The position numbers were made by a program, and so were the translations under genes. Below, in pieces: positions 1 to 10,659 of a DNA stretch of 64,000 nt (positions are counted from its first letter, which is position 1; each line of letters begins with the position of its first letter). Location: assembly GCA_015178975.1 (NCBI GenBank), contig WHVD01000039.1, positions 496,001-560,000 on the forward strand, given 5' to 3'. The notes beneath the pieces were generated by a model. The model was not told where the DNA came from. It saw nothing but the letters and a program-made list of their open reading frames with translations, and searched no databases. This stretch comes from Hysterangium stoloniferum. Its lineage: Eukaryota > Basidiomycota > Agaricomycetes > Hysterangiales > Hysterangiaceae.

Positions 1-12
1 TTCACCGAGCAA

Positions 13-231
13 ATGCAACTACTAGGTGTGGGGCTGGAGAAACAGACCAGCATCATAGAGTATGTCAGAGGACAACTCAAACAGTATTTAGAGCTGTTGA
101 GTTCCAATGAGGCTGGGCCTGGGGTTGGGACATTGGAGAAGGTCGGTAAGGAGATGTCAGTGGCCATCAGTGTGGGGGAAATCTCAGAGGCTGGGGAAGA
201 AGGAGAGGTTGTAGAGGAGACTTATAGATAG
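13..231 (+). pseudogene. Tail of antisense accessory gene of element A
   Basis: An open stretch on the strand opposite to pol. Its product contains RGQLKQYLELLSS followed by an acidic, glycine-rich tail. It matches the last part of the antisense gene in element B (29344-29526, GGQLKQYLKLPSS and a similar acidic end). The shared placement in two copies shows that the antisense gene belongs to the element family and is not host sequence captured once. Only the C-terminal part is inside the window. This is a fossil fragment. Confidence 0.6.
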
Positions 232-849
232 TGAATATATTGGTTTTCTTTTAAAACAAAACAAACAAAAAGCAGAAAACATAAGACATAGTCAGAAAAG
301 GGGTCGGGAACCACATGAGATCTATAGAGAACCTAAGGGACCGGGTTTATTCAGATATGCTTGATGAAAACCTAAAATGATTTCTGATGCATTGCCAAGC
401 TCTGTGGCTAGGATCCATGAAGTTTCTTCATCTGTTCCTTCATAGCCAGCCCATTTGACCAAATAAAGTAACTTGCATGAGCGTTAGCGATTGTTGATCT
501 TGGAGTCTAGGATTTTCAATATCTCGAATTCGGGTTCTCCATCAATGATCATGGGTGGTGGTGGTGGTTGTATGTGATCTGGTATGATGTTAGCAACATG
601 TGGTTCTAACATAGATACATGAAATACCAGGTGCACTGCATGCATGTTGTCAGGAAGCCAAAGTGTCCATGAAAGCGTGCCGGCTTGTGCTATAACTTCA
701 AAAGGACCTAAATATTTTTCAGAGAGCTTCTTAGAAGGTCTAGTAGTTCAGAAAAACTCAGCTTTGACAAATATGTACTTGGTCTCCAATCTTAAAGTCT
801 GGAGGTGGAAGTCAATTCTTATCCGCGGACCATTGGTATTGTTCTTGGG

Positions 850-1569
850 TGTTACAACCGTGTCGCAACCCTATCGGCCCCGAGGTTATCGCCACTTGTC
901 AATGTTTCAAGTCATCCTCTCGGAAACCATCGGCCCCGAAGCTGACAAATGTTTCGTGAAGATCAAACTCCATTTACGCCCATGTCAAATAACTCGTATT
1001 GTCTGGTCAAACTTTGATATGTCCCCTTTATTATGTTGATCCGTTCAATCTTATGTTTCGCATATGTCTATCTATATTTGTAGTCCTCGAACCATTTCCT
1101 TTTATTGTAATCCCGCTCTCGGTTATCATCGGCCTCCGAACTAATCATAAACTTCCCGTTCCTAGTCAAGCTTATTGTTAATACCGTGTTCCGCCCTTCT
1201 CCCCATTAGTATTTTCCAGACGCCTGTTACTGGTATATGAACCCGCTGTAATTGTAGTTACTAGGCAATCAGAATATCGACTCAGAATACCCTCATACGT
1301 CTGTAGCAGTCTCATACTAGAAGAACCCCCTTCCGCCTTCGCGTGCACTCGCCCACTCTCGGCCCGATCCCTTGGCCCGACACTTGACCTGTCCTTCGGT
1401 TCCGATCGGTATCTCACCGAAAGGTCCTTCTTAGGATATAGTCTTCGCCTGTCCGAAATTTAAGGACAACCTACGGATATTTGCGAGGGCGCAGCACATA
1501 AGCTGAAGCCAAGTCCTTCCGATCGGTCCCCGTCGGCCACCGACATTAGTCAGTTTCCAGTTCTTAACA
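850..1569 (+). repeat. Solo LTR of the chromovirus family, nested in element A
   Basis: A 720-bp block starts TGTTAC and ends TTAACA. It is flanked on both sides by the direct repeat TTGGG (845-849 and 1570-1574). The uninterrupted target (CTTGGGCCATTG) is visible in element B near 30180. The block resembles the other gypsy LTRs of the window, so it is a solo LTR left after LTR-LTR recombination of a family member that had inserted into the pol region of its own relative. Confidence 0.92.
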
Positions 1570-4500
1570 TTGGGCCATTGTGATAGTTTTTCGAAGCTCT
1601 TGATGTAGCTTGTCAAGGTTTGTAATGAAATATTGAGTACGGATGGATGTGAGATCATATTCCAGGTGGATTGTGATATTGGGGTTGTAGCCTTTGTTTG
1701 CAAAGAAAGGTGAAATGCCAGTAGTGGCATTTGGTGCATTGTTATATGCGAATTTGGCTAGTGGTAGTAGTGATTTCCAATTATCTTGTCGATAGTTACA
1801 ATAGACACAAATGTACTGTTCTAAGGTTTGATTCATGTATTCAGTTTGCCGTCACCTTCCAGGTAATAGTCCAAAGTGAAGTGTAACTTCATGTCTAGTG
1901 CTTTTCTGAGTGACCTAAAGAAATGAGAGACAAACTCGGATCCATGATCGGATGTGACATGTGACAGAATGCCGTGTTTGGAAAATACATGGGTGATGAA
2001 TAGTTCAGCTAACTGTACAGATGTTATTGTGTTATATGTTGGAATGAAAATACTTTGCTTTGTGAGCCTATCCACAACAACTAGGATTGCTGTATGACCT
2101 TCAGATGCCGGTAGGTGCTCAATGAAATCCATAGAAATTGAGTTCCAGGGTTTTTCCAGTTTTGGTAACTGTTTGAGTAGGCCATATGGTTTGTGTCACT
2201 GTGATTTAGAGCATAAACATGTTGTACAGGATTTGCAATAGTGCTTAATGAAATCTCAGATGCTGGGCCATGTATATTCTCTTCTAATGAGTGCAAGAGT
2301 TTTATTGAGGCCAAAATGTCCCAAGATCAGGTGGTCATGCTTATGCTGTAGAATTCACAGCCAAAGTGTGTCAGAATCCGGTACATAGATGCAGTTGTCA
2401 AGTCTAATGAAACCCTGCAAGTCTAGTGACCATTGAGGTTGATCAGGGTCAGACGGGTTATCGAGGTGTGCTTTGGTGACTGGGTCTAATGGAATTGCCA
2501 ATAGTATGTCTTGATGTAACTTTTTGGCATCGATAAGGATAACACTTTGCAAGACTGAATGAATGAGGTAAGTGGCTCGGATAGATGCGGACAGTTGTTC
2601 AGTTGAAAACATAGGCTTAAAGTTATATGGATTAACTGTGGTGTAGTCGCTACTCCCCTCTTTAGGATAGACATCCCATTGACTAGTCATAGCGTCAGGT
2701 TTCCCACCAAGGCAGCCAGGATGGAAGCAGATTACCATATTAAAGGCGGAGAGGTATTCAGACCATTGGGCTTGCCGACAGGTGAGTAGTTTTGTGGTTG
2801 AAAAGTAAACCAAATTCTTGTGGTCAGTTATAACATCTATTGGATGAGCCAATCCTTCCAGATAATGTCACCATGTCTTGAAAGCTTCAAATATTGCGAG
2901 TAGTTCCTTATCATGAACATCATAGTTGAGTTCAGGTGCCGAAAAGGTGTGAGACAAGAAGGCTACTGGGTGGACTTCACCGTCGGTGTCCAGAATGGAC
3001 AATATCGCAGTAAGTGCATAATCCAAGGTGTCAGTTTCCACAATGAGTTGAACATCGGGCTTCCAGTGCAACAAAATAGGGGCAGATGTAAATGCACTTT
3101 TCAATTCTCAGAATGCCATGCAGCATTCTTCAGAGAAATTCCACAGGGCATCTTTACAAGTAAGATGAGTAAGTGGAATGGTAATTTTTGAGTAATTGTG
3201 AATGAAACAACAATAAAAATTGGTGAAGCCTAAAAAGGACTGAATGTCCTTAACCTTTCAGGGTTCCGGCCAATCTTGAATGACTTGAATTTTAGAGTCA
3301 TCCATGCAGAGACCATCGGGTCCCATCATGAAACCTAAATATTCAACTGTGTTGACATCAAATGAACATTTTTTACCATTCGCAAAAAGACCATGTTTTC
3401 AGAGTCTTCAGAGAACTTCACAGACATGTTCGTTATGAAGTGTAGGATCTTTGGAAAATATGAGGATGTCATCTAAGTACATAATGACATAGATGTCGAG
3501 GAGGTTGGAAAAGACATTGTTGATAAAATGTTGAAAGACCAACAGAGTGTTGGTGAGGCCAAAAGGCATCACTAACCATTTGAAGGAGCCATAGTGAGTG
3601 CGAAAAGCTGTTTTCCACTTGTCACCTTCAGCGATCTGAACCAAATGATAGGCATGTTTGAGATCTATCTTTGTATAAATTTGGGCCTTCTGAGGGGCAT
3701 TGAGTAAATCGGAGATTAGTGGTAATGGGTACTTATCTTTCCGAGTGATCACATTTAGTTGTGGTATTTTTTTTGGAACACCTTCCAAATCTGCAATTGG
3801 TTTGGCCACTGGGGTTGTGAAATGACTGGTAGCTTCGTCAACTTTAAGATTGACTGTAAATGCTCGGGAGCCTTCCAATTTGATGGCTCTCATAAAGGCT
3901 GTGGCATTTATTAGAGAGATGGGAGGTGGAGAGCTCAGATTTGCCACAGGGGCTGGAGGTGCCATAGACAAAACAGGTAGAAACAGACCAGTTGTATTGG
4001 GCACTGACAGGGTTTGGAAATGGATACTGTCCAATACCCAATCAATCAACAGATTGTAGCGGGTGAGCCAGTTATGTCCTAGAACCATGGAGCAGCTCGA
4101 GTCCAACTGTGTTACAAAAAATGTAACTGTCTGAAAGGTTCCAGATGGAAACCAAAGTTGGAGTTTGCAAGCTTGCAAGATTACAGAGTTTGAGGTACCA
4201 TCAAAAAGTCAGAGTGGAATCGGATCTATTGCATAGGTTTTTAACTGATGTTTTCAGGAAAAACTTATATCTATAAAACAATGGGTTGAACCTGAATATA
4301 CGAGAGCTCAAAAAATAAGACTCCCAAAGGGTTCCAATGTGAGATTTATAAACGATGAATTTGGATCATACAGGGTGGATACATTAAGATGACAATTTTC
4401 TGGTGTGTGGGGAGATTCAACACAACTCTCCAACTGCATGGAATCCAGAGAGTTGCTTAATCTTTTTTTGACTCAGCAGCCGGCTTAGCCAGTTGTGAAG

Positions 4501-6067
4501 TCGTAGCTGTATTGGCCAATCAGGCTTTTGTGGCCTTTGGGCATGTGGCGACTCGGTGTCAGGGATCTGTGCACAACAAACAAAGGTTGTTGTTCATTTG
4601 GCATTGCTTTTCTTGTGGTAGGAGCTTGCCGTTGGAGCTGAGTTTGCCAGTAAGGTCAGGTTTGTCCTTGTCTTGAGACTTATTCAACTGTTTGCCCTTG
4701 CCTTTTTTGTCATTAGAACCCTTGTTGTCGGACTTCTTATCGGAGTTCGAGTTGCTGTTATTGTTGGTGTTTTGATTACCAGACTTGTTGGAATTCTTGT
4801 TGTCTAATGATTTTTTGTCTGATGGGTTTTTGCAACTGATTTCTGAGCATCGTTCCCAGTATTGGGCATCCATGTTTTGGACCTTTAGATGCATCAGGGA
4901 GAGAGTCTTCGGTTTGCCAGTCTCTCCTTTGGAAACTTCATCTGAGTAAAACTGGTAACGGAGGGCCGAATCACCCCAGTTGCATTGCACGGCAAGGTTG
5001 TTGAACTGGATGATGTAGTCGGTGATGCATTGGGTGTCTTTCATTTTGAGATTAGAAAGTGCAGTCTCAGCATTGCTGGTTTGGTCGTAGGGGCCGAATT
5101 TTGTTTTGAGTTCCTCAACAAAAGCATCCCAATCATGGAGCCAATCAGGATCTTCAGAAGTGAGGCTGGAAAATACGGGTTCAAACCAGGCTGCTGTGGA
5201 ATCCTTGAGGTAAGAAAGTGCTAAGTTTACCTTTTGGTCATCCATTGTGAAGGCAGCTGGTCAATCCCAAAAATTGAATCGACATTGCATAAGAAATGTT
5301 GGTAATTTCTTCGGGTTTGAGCCAGTAAATGGTTTGGGTTTATTGACTCAGGTTTGCCCAGGTTCCTTTTCCTTGGTATTGTTCTTAAGGAAATTGTTAA
5401 GGGAACTTAAGGTACCTGAGAACAATTCCCATGTTTTGTTGGGAGAGAAATCTGGTTTTTGTTTTGCAGAACTTCATAGGACCACTAGCCTGAGGTAAGT
5501 AAGGACTGGTTGCTCTCCTTGGGTTTGGGTCCCAGAGCTGACTGATTGTTAGCTTCTTCAGGTGCTTCAGGTTTGGTGGCTTTGGTAACTTCTTCAGCAT
5601 TGCTGGTAATTTCCACAAAGTGGGATTCTTCAGAGGGTTCTGGTTGTGGGGTTTTTGGAGTAGCTTGGACTGTATACAGGAATGGAGATCTGAGAGTGGA
5701 AGATTCTGCTTCGCCGCTTGGCTTAGCATCCTTCTTCCTCAGAGGCATGATTGATGGAAAATGCGAGTGTGAAATCAATTATACTGTTAAGAACAGAAAA
5801 CTGACTGATGCCGGTCAGTAGGCCGATGGGGACCAAATGAAAGGACTTGGCTTCAGCTTTATGTGCTGCGCCCTTGCAAGTTACCATTGGGTGTCCTTGA
5901 ATTTTGGGTGGGCAAAAACTAGTCCTATCGAATTCCTCATGGTGAGTTACCGATCAGAAACCAAAGGATAAGTTGAGTGTCAGGCCGAGGAGTCAGAGAC
6001 TGAGGGTGGGCGAGCACACGCAGAGGTGGGGAGCAGGATACTTAGAGTAAGGCTCATGAGAGATGTA

Positions 6068-7667
6068 CAGTGAGGGACAAAACCCTTCCAATGATTTTTA
6101 GTTGTGCAAAGATTCTTGAATAACTCAAGAACCACTGTAGATACAGATTTGAAATTTGGTGGTTAGTTAGGTCTACATGTTATCTATATGCCCTTAAAAT
6201 ATTATGACATAAGTATTAGTATTTCCCTTGCTATAAATAAAATAATAATAAAATCACATTGGAAGGGTTTTGTCCCAGTCACATGATCAGCACAAAACAT
6301 TATTGATTATATGGAAAGAAGTGCAAATAAAAATCATGTGACCTGTCAAAATTAGATATATATACAGCTGTTCACTTTCCAGTTCAACAACATCCCCACA
6401 ACTCAACATTCTACACCATGAAAGCTCTTACTCCTCCTCAGGTTAGCCACATTTTCATTTTGCTCAATAAGGGCAAGTCTGCTTCTCAGATCTCTACAAT
6501 CACTGGCAGAGGTCAATTTACTATATCCAGAATTCACTTTAACCATTGCCCATCACTTGCCAAAGCACCTGGTGGCCATCCATGCAAGCTTTCTCTCAGA
6601 TATTCATTATTCCCTCTAACAAATCACTTCTCAGAAGGCAGAACATGCCACTGAGGTCACCAAAATCCTTCAAAATATGACTGGAGAGTCCATTTCAGTG
6701 AAGACTTTTCATAAAGCACTCAAGAAAGCTGGAATGAGAGCTGTGGTGAAGAGAAAAAGGCCTTTACTCACTAAGAGACATAGGAAGGCAAGGATGGGCT
6801 TTGCTCTGGGACACAAGGACTGGACTGTGGATGATTGGAAGAGGTTTGTTTGGTTAGATGAGACAAAAATCAATTGTTTGGGGTCAGATGGGAGGAAGTA
6901 GGTATGGAAAAGGGCAGGAGAGGGGCTCAGTGATAGGTGGTTGAGGGTACAGTCAGGTTTGGAGGAGGAAATCTGATGTTGTGAAGCTGTATGTTGTGGG
7001 AAGGACCAGAATATTCCACCAAAATTGATGGAAGGATGGATGCTGACCTTTATGTTAGCATTCTGGAAGATGAACTTCAAGCAATCATGAAGTATTATGG
7101 CAAGAACACAGAAGATGTGGCCTTTCAGCAAGATAATGATCCCAAACACAAGAGCAAGAAGGCCACCAATTGGTTTAAAGATAATGGATTTGTGGTCATG
7201 GTATGACTACCTCAGTATGCTGACCTTATCTAATTGAACACCTCTGGTATTACCTCAAAAAGAGGCTGGGAGAGTATGAAGTGGCACCCAAGAGTATTCA
7301 TGAGTTGTGGGAGAGGTTTAGACAGAGTGGGAGAAGATCCCTGCCTCTACTTGTCAGAATTTGATAGAGAGTATGCCTAGAAGAGTTGAGGCTATTTTGA
7401 AGGCCAAGGGAGGCTATACCAAGTACTAGATTATTTGATTTGTGTTCTTTTTATACCAGGGACAAAACCCTTCCAATGTGATTTTATTATTATTTTATTT
7501 ATAGCATGGAAAATACCAGTACTTATGTCATAATATTTTAATGGCATATAGATAACATATAGACCTAACCAACCACCAAATTTCAGGTCTGTATCTACAG
7601 TGGTTCTTGAGTTATTCAAGAATCTTTGCACAACTAAAAATCATTGGAAGGGTTTTGTCCCTCACTG
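6068..7667 (+). mobile_element. Tc1-like DNA transposon (1600 bp) with 209-bp inverted ends
   Basis: TA target duplications lie at 6066-6067 and 7668-7669. The ends are inverted repeats of about 209 bp (6068-6276 and 7459-7667) starting CAGTGAGGGACAAAACCC. Within each arm the outer 20-mer GGGACAAAACCCTTCCAATG is repeated in inverse orientation at the inner edge (6257-6276 and 7459-7478). The element therefore carries four copies, and each arm alone looks like a miniature transposon. No CG dinucleotide was found in the 1600 bp when read by eye. It sits inside the 5' LTR of element A. The internal transposase is decayed. Confidence 0.92.
6418..7430 (+). pseudogene. Tc1-like transposase, decayed
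   Basis: The start at 6418 (MKALTPPQVSHIFILLNKG) opens a helix-turn-helix paired-like DNA-binding part. It is followed from 6677 by ALKKAGMRAVVKRKRPLLTK, the first catalytic aspartate in VWLDETKIN (near 6850) and the second in FQQDNDPKH (near 7130). In this family a third acidic residue follows about 34 residues later in a DLNPIE motif. Here that region (7215-7260) is shifted by a lost base, and a tryptophan codon just before it has become TGA. Another tryptophan codon near 6901 is TAG. These TGG-to-stop changes fit cytosine deamination. The family's end, RRVEAILKAKGGYTKY, is still readable at 7382-7428. It cannot make an active enzyme. Confidence 0.88.
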
Positions 7668-8138
7668 TATGTGGGTTTTCTGAGTCGATGTTCTGATTGC
7701 CTAGTAATTACAATTACAGCAGGTCTATATACGAGTTATCGGCATCTAGAAACTACTAACTAAGGGAAGAGCAGAAAATACTATTGACAAATAAACTTGA
7801 CTAGGAACTGGAAGGTTACAATAAGGTCGGAAGCCATGATTAGCTGAGAGTGGGATTACGAGAAAAGGGAATAGTCCACAGGTTACAAGTATATATGGGC
7901 AGATGTGAAACATAGAGTAGAATGGATCATCATAATAGAAAGGGACATATCAAAGCATAACCAGATAGTACAAGTATAACTTGACAGGGGCATAAACAGG
8001 GTTTGATCGCCGTGAAGGTATACGTCAGTGTCAGGTGGCCGATGGTTTCCAATACAATGACTTGATTAATAACTAGAAACATCGATAGACAGTAGTATCC
8101 TTGGGGACTGTCAGTTTGCGACATGGTCGTAACAGGGA

Positions 8139-8205
8139 CAGTTTTCTGAGCCACTGTATCAAAAAGTCACAGGGTCAATCTTTAAAATTGTTGGATTGGA
8201 TCTGC
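8139..8205 (+). pseudogene. Helitron helicase scrap
   Basis: The stretch KSQGQSLK followed by a VGLDL-like reading (8165-8200) matches the last helicase motif seen at 62150 (INKSQGQSLKLVGLDL), which is typical of the PIF1-like helicase of Helitrons. It starts a few bases after the LTR end at 8134, so element A inserted into or next to a Helitron remnant. Confidence 0.5.
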
Positions 8206-8209
8206 ATAG

Positions 8210-9033
8210 TTGTTCAAACCTAGTAATTATTTGCATTGTCTCAGACCTCTGTGAGCCTTTGGGCATTTATTGGGCATTTATTTTTGGCCTTGATAATGCT
8301 TGTATGCTTCATCATAGATACTCTACTTTAGTCTGTTCACTTCTACTTAGACTGCCTTCAGGCCCACTGGACCCTGTATTGGTGTCCCAATATGGCAAAT
8401 TGGTCCCCAACTTTTATCATTATTAAGATCTCTCCTGCATACAGAATTTCTGTGCGTTTGAAAGTTACTGCTCCATAGAGTACCGGAAGACTGTTGAATG
8501 GGCAATAACGGAATGTGAGCAGTTAGCCAGAACGACTTCGCCATGTATGGATACTTACTCAGTACATTTACTATCTTTTGCTGTTTTTCATGTACAATAC
8601 ACTATGTAAAGGAGCCATGACAATGGAAAAGCTGGGGAAATACATTTATACAGTCCCAAACACTACATATCTCACGGGAGGGTTCCTGAGCGTCTTGCAG
8701 CAGCCTTTCTGACGCATAAAATTAGCCTTTTAGGCATGTTTATATAATGGCGGCGGAATTAAGCAGACAAATACTTGCACAGGAAGATAGCTCAATTCAA
8801 GGATGGATCATAGAAATGAAAACGTGTAATGGAGAAAAGGAATGCAGCAATCATTGTGGCCTGTGGCAGGAAAATGATACTAGGATCATGGTGGCCTGTG
8901 GCAGAAAAACGAGACGAGGATCATGGTGGATATGTGTAAATGACAATCACGGGGGTTTGTTCATTAGAACATCCGAATCCGCCGTTTGATCTACCGGATA
9001 CATCTCATTGGCCTGTCACCGCATTGACATTTA
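8210..9033. other. Gene-poor stretch
   Basis: No convincing gene, RNA or repeat was seen. An open stretch at 8747-8989 lacks recognisable motifs and holds two near copies of a GGATCATGGTGG-containing segment. Confidence 0.4.
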
Positions 9034-10643
9034 TCAATACATAAGGACAACAAGGTAGTAATCACTATTCACCTCGTTCATATTAAACTCAAATTGTTGC
9101 TGCTCGTTTTCCTCAAATTCACCGAGTGGCAGCTCACATGCGTAAACGTACGTATCCTTCCATCGGCCTGTCAGGACCTGGCGATCCCGGGCGGATTCCG
9201 CTCCGCGCATGTTTGGGCCTACTATAACCAGGCGCCACTCGACATCGCGTTTGTGATTCATGATTTTGGAAACCTCGTCGAGGCCCTTGGTCGCAGAGCT
9301 ATGAGAAGCACTTATGGTGAACTGTAGTGCCCAAACAATGTTGTCGGAGCGAATGAGAGCATCAACACCTTTGAAATTGGACTCCCGAGGTCGCCAGTAG
9401 AAGTTGAACGGCGACTGGATGGTTTGCAGCGCAGTCGTACCTGATATCACCCTACTGGGGGTGGGAATTGGGTGCGGGTTTGGGTCACCGGGCAGATATC
9501 CTTGAAGTGATGCGGGATTCGGACCAGAAAAGCGGACGCGGGCGTAACTTTCAAAGACCCATCCCGCGGCGCTGCGCAGAGACGGATGACCGCTGAGCAA
9601 CGCGAAGAAACTGTGTTGTTGGGCTGCCGTCTGCGCAGAAACGGCTACGCCAAGGGTGCTGGCCAAAAATGGCGTCGGGATATGCAGAGTAGGCCTTCGG
9701 GATATCAAATTCTTAGGCCTGACAGTGAATATCATTGAGGAAATGTTGGAACTGAAATCCAGGCTTTCGAGATCCAAAAAAATTGATGGGAATTGCCCTG
9801 CAAGTGTGACGGCCCCCGTTCGCACATCGTCAAGGTATGTCTCTTCTTCACTTGGCTCGATGAGAATGGTGACGATACTCCTGGGGTTCGGCCCATATTT
9901 CTCAGAGAGGGCCATACCAGCCTCAACATCGAGCCCGGAGACAATGCTGGTCCAAATGTTAGAATGGAATAACATTGTAGATGAGATGATACCACGTACA
10001 ACAATGTTCGAAGCTCCTCCAACGACCATATGTCCATAATGTACCTGCGAGCGGTAAGGCGCTTTACCCAATCCTTCCAACGACGAGAAGACGGCGAGCT
10101 CGTGTGTATGACGTGTGCTCGTGGACTTTGGAAGGCGTTGCAAGGCTCAAGCTGTTGACCCCAGGAATCGGAAAGTGTCCAAGCGCCCTTTGGAATGACA
10201 TTGGCGGAATATGTACCCCCCGAATGCCGACTTACGCCGCCCTCCTTAAAGAGGACGAATTCGTTGGGGTCGATCTGGAGAGCGACGGGTTCCTGCTCTT
10301 CGAGTCGACGGACCAAAAGGTACAACAAGAACAGCGTTTTTCCTATCGAGTTAGATTAGTTGATGCTTTAGGGGTGTACGATCCGAGCACCGATTCCTGG
10401 TTGACCTGTGACTAGAAAAGCAGATCTGCGCCGTCCCACCTTGAGCGTATCCGCGAGAATGGTGTCGTAAGCGAGCCTATACTCTTCACGAATGAGGAGG
10501 ATGTTAGCGGGACGAGAGTTTTGTGGGATGTCGACGAGTGTTAGGTCGACAGTCGAGTAGCTCTTTCCAGCTGCGGTGACGATGTTGACCCTGTCTTGAC
10601 CCCAAAAATGTTCGTGAAGGCGTTTAAAGGTTTCGCCAGACAT
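9034..10643 (-). CDS. Crinkler/RHS-type protein: P-loop NTPase plus nuclease-fold C-terminus
   Basis: Three exons: 10643-10391, 10342-10000 and 9946-9034, with introns of 48 bp (10343-10390) and 53 bp (9947-9999). Together they give 502 residues. Residues 1-70 carry FWGQDRVNIV. The first intron splits the Walker A motif GQPGIGKT (lysine 86). A block near residue 175 (WKDWVKRLTARRYIMDIWSL) is typical of the family. The C-terminal part has GVDALIR followed by WALQFTISASH, which resembles the restriction-endonuclease-like fold of Crinkler/RHS proteins. These families are abundant in mushrooms. They are thought to act in conflict or effector roles in the nucleus, but the fungal function is not settled. 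A relic of the first exon lies at 59277-59640. The gene looks whole, and the family assignment is by motif memory. Confidence 0.72.
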
Positions 10644-10659
10644 GTGGTTGTTGACTGAA

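Larger units (their letters stand above)
1..8134 (-). mobile_element. Element A: old broken chromovirus (Ty3/gypsy), 3' end outside window
   Basis: Element read on the minus strand. From the right: 5' LTR (5785-8134, itself interrupted), gag region (about 5750-4440), retropepsin with the [13 protein letters not shown]-like block near 4100, reverse transcriptase near 3990-3400 with YLDDIL, RNase H about 3110-2700, integrase about 2360-1570, and a chromodomain-type stretch (WTGY-like) near 530-415. The tail of the antisense accessory gene lies at 13-231 on the plus strand. The order protease-RT-RNase H-integrase-chromodomain defines a chromovirus. It is nearly colinear with element B but has lost most CpG sites and is broken many times, so it is the older copy. 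Its LTR ends in AACA at 8134. The other LTR lies before the window start, so its target duplication cannot be checked. Confidence 0.9.
5785..8134 (-). repeat. 5' LTR of element A, split by a Tc1-like transposon
   Basis: The LTR begins TGTTAAGAAC after the internal region at 5784 and ends TAACA at 8134. With the 1600-bp transposon and its TA duplication removed, the LTR is about 748 bp, close to the 741-745 bp of the plus-strand LTRs at 62305 and 24849. Confidence 0.88.
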
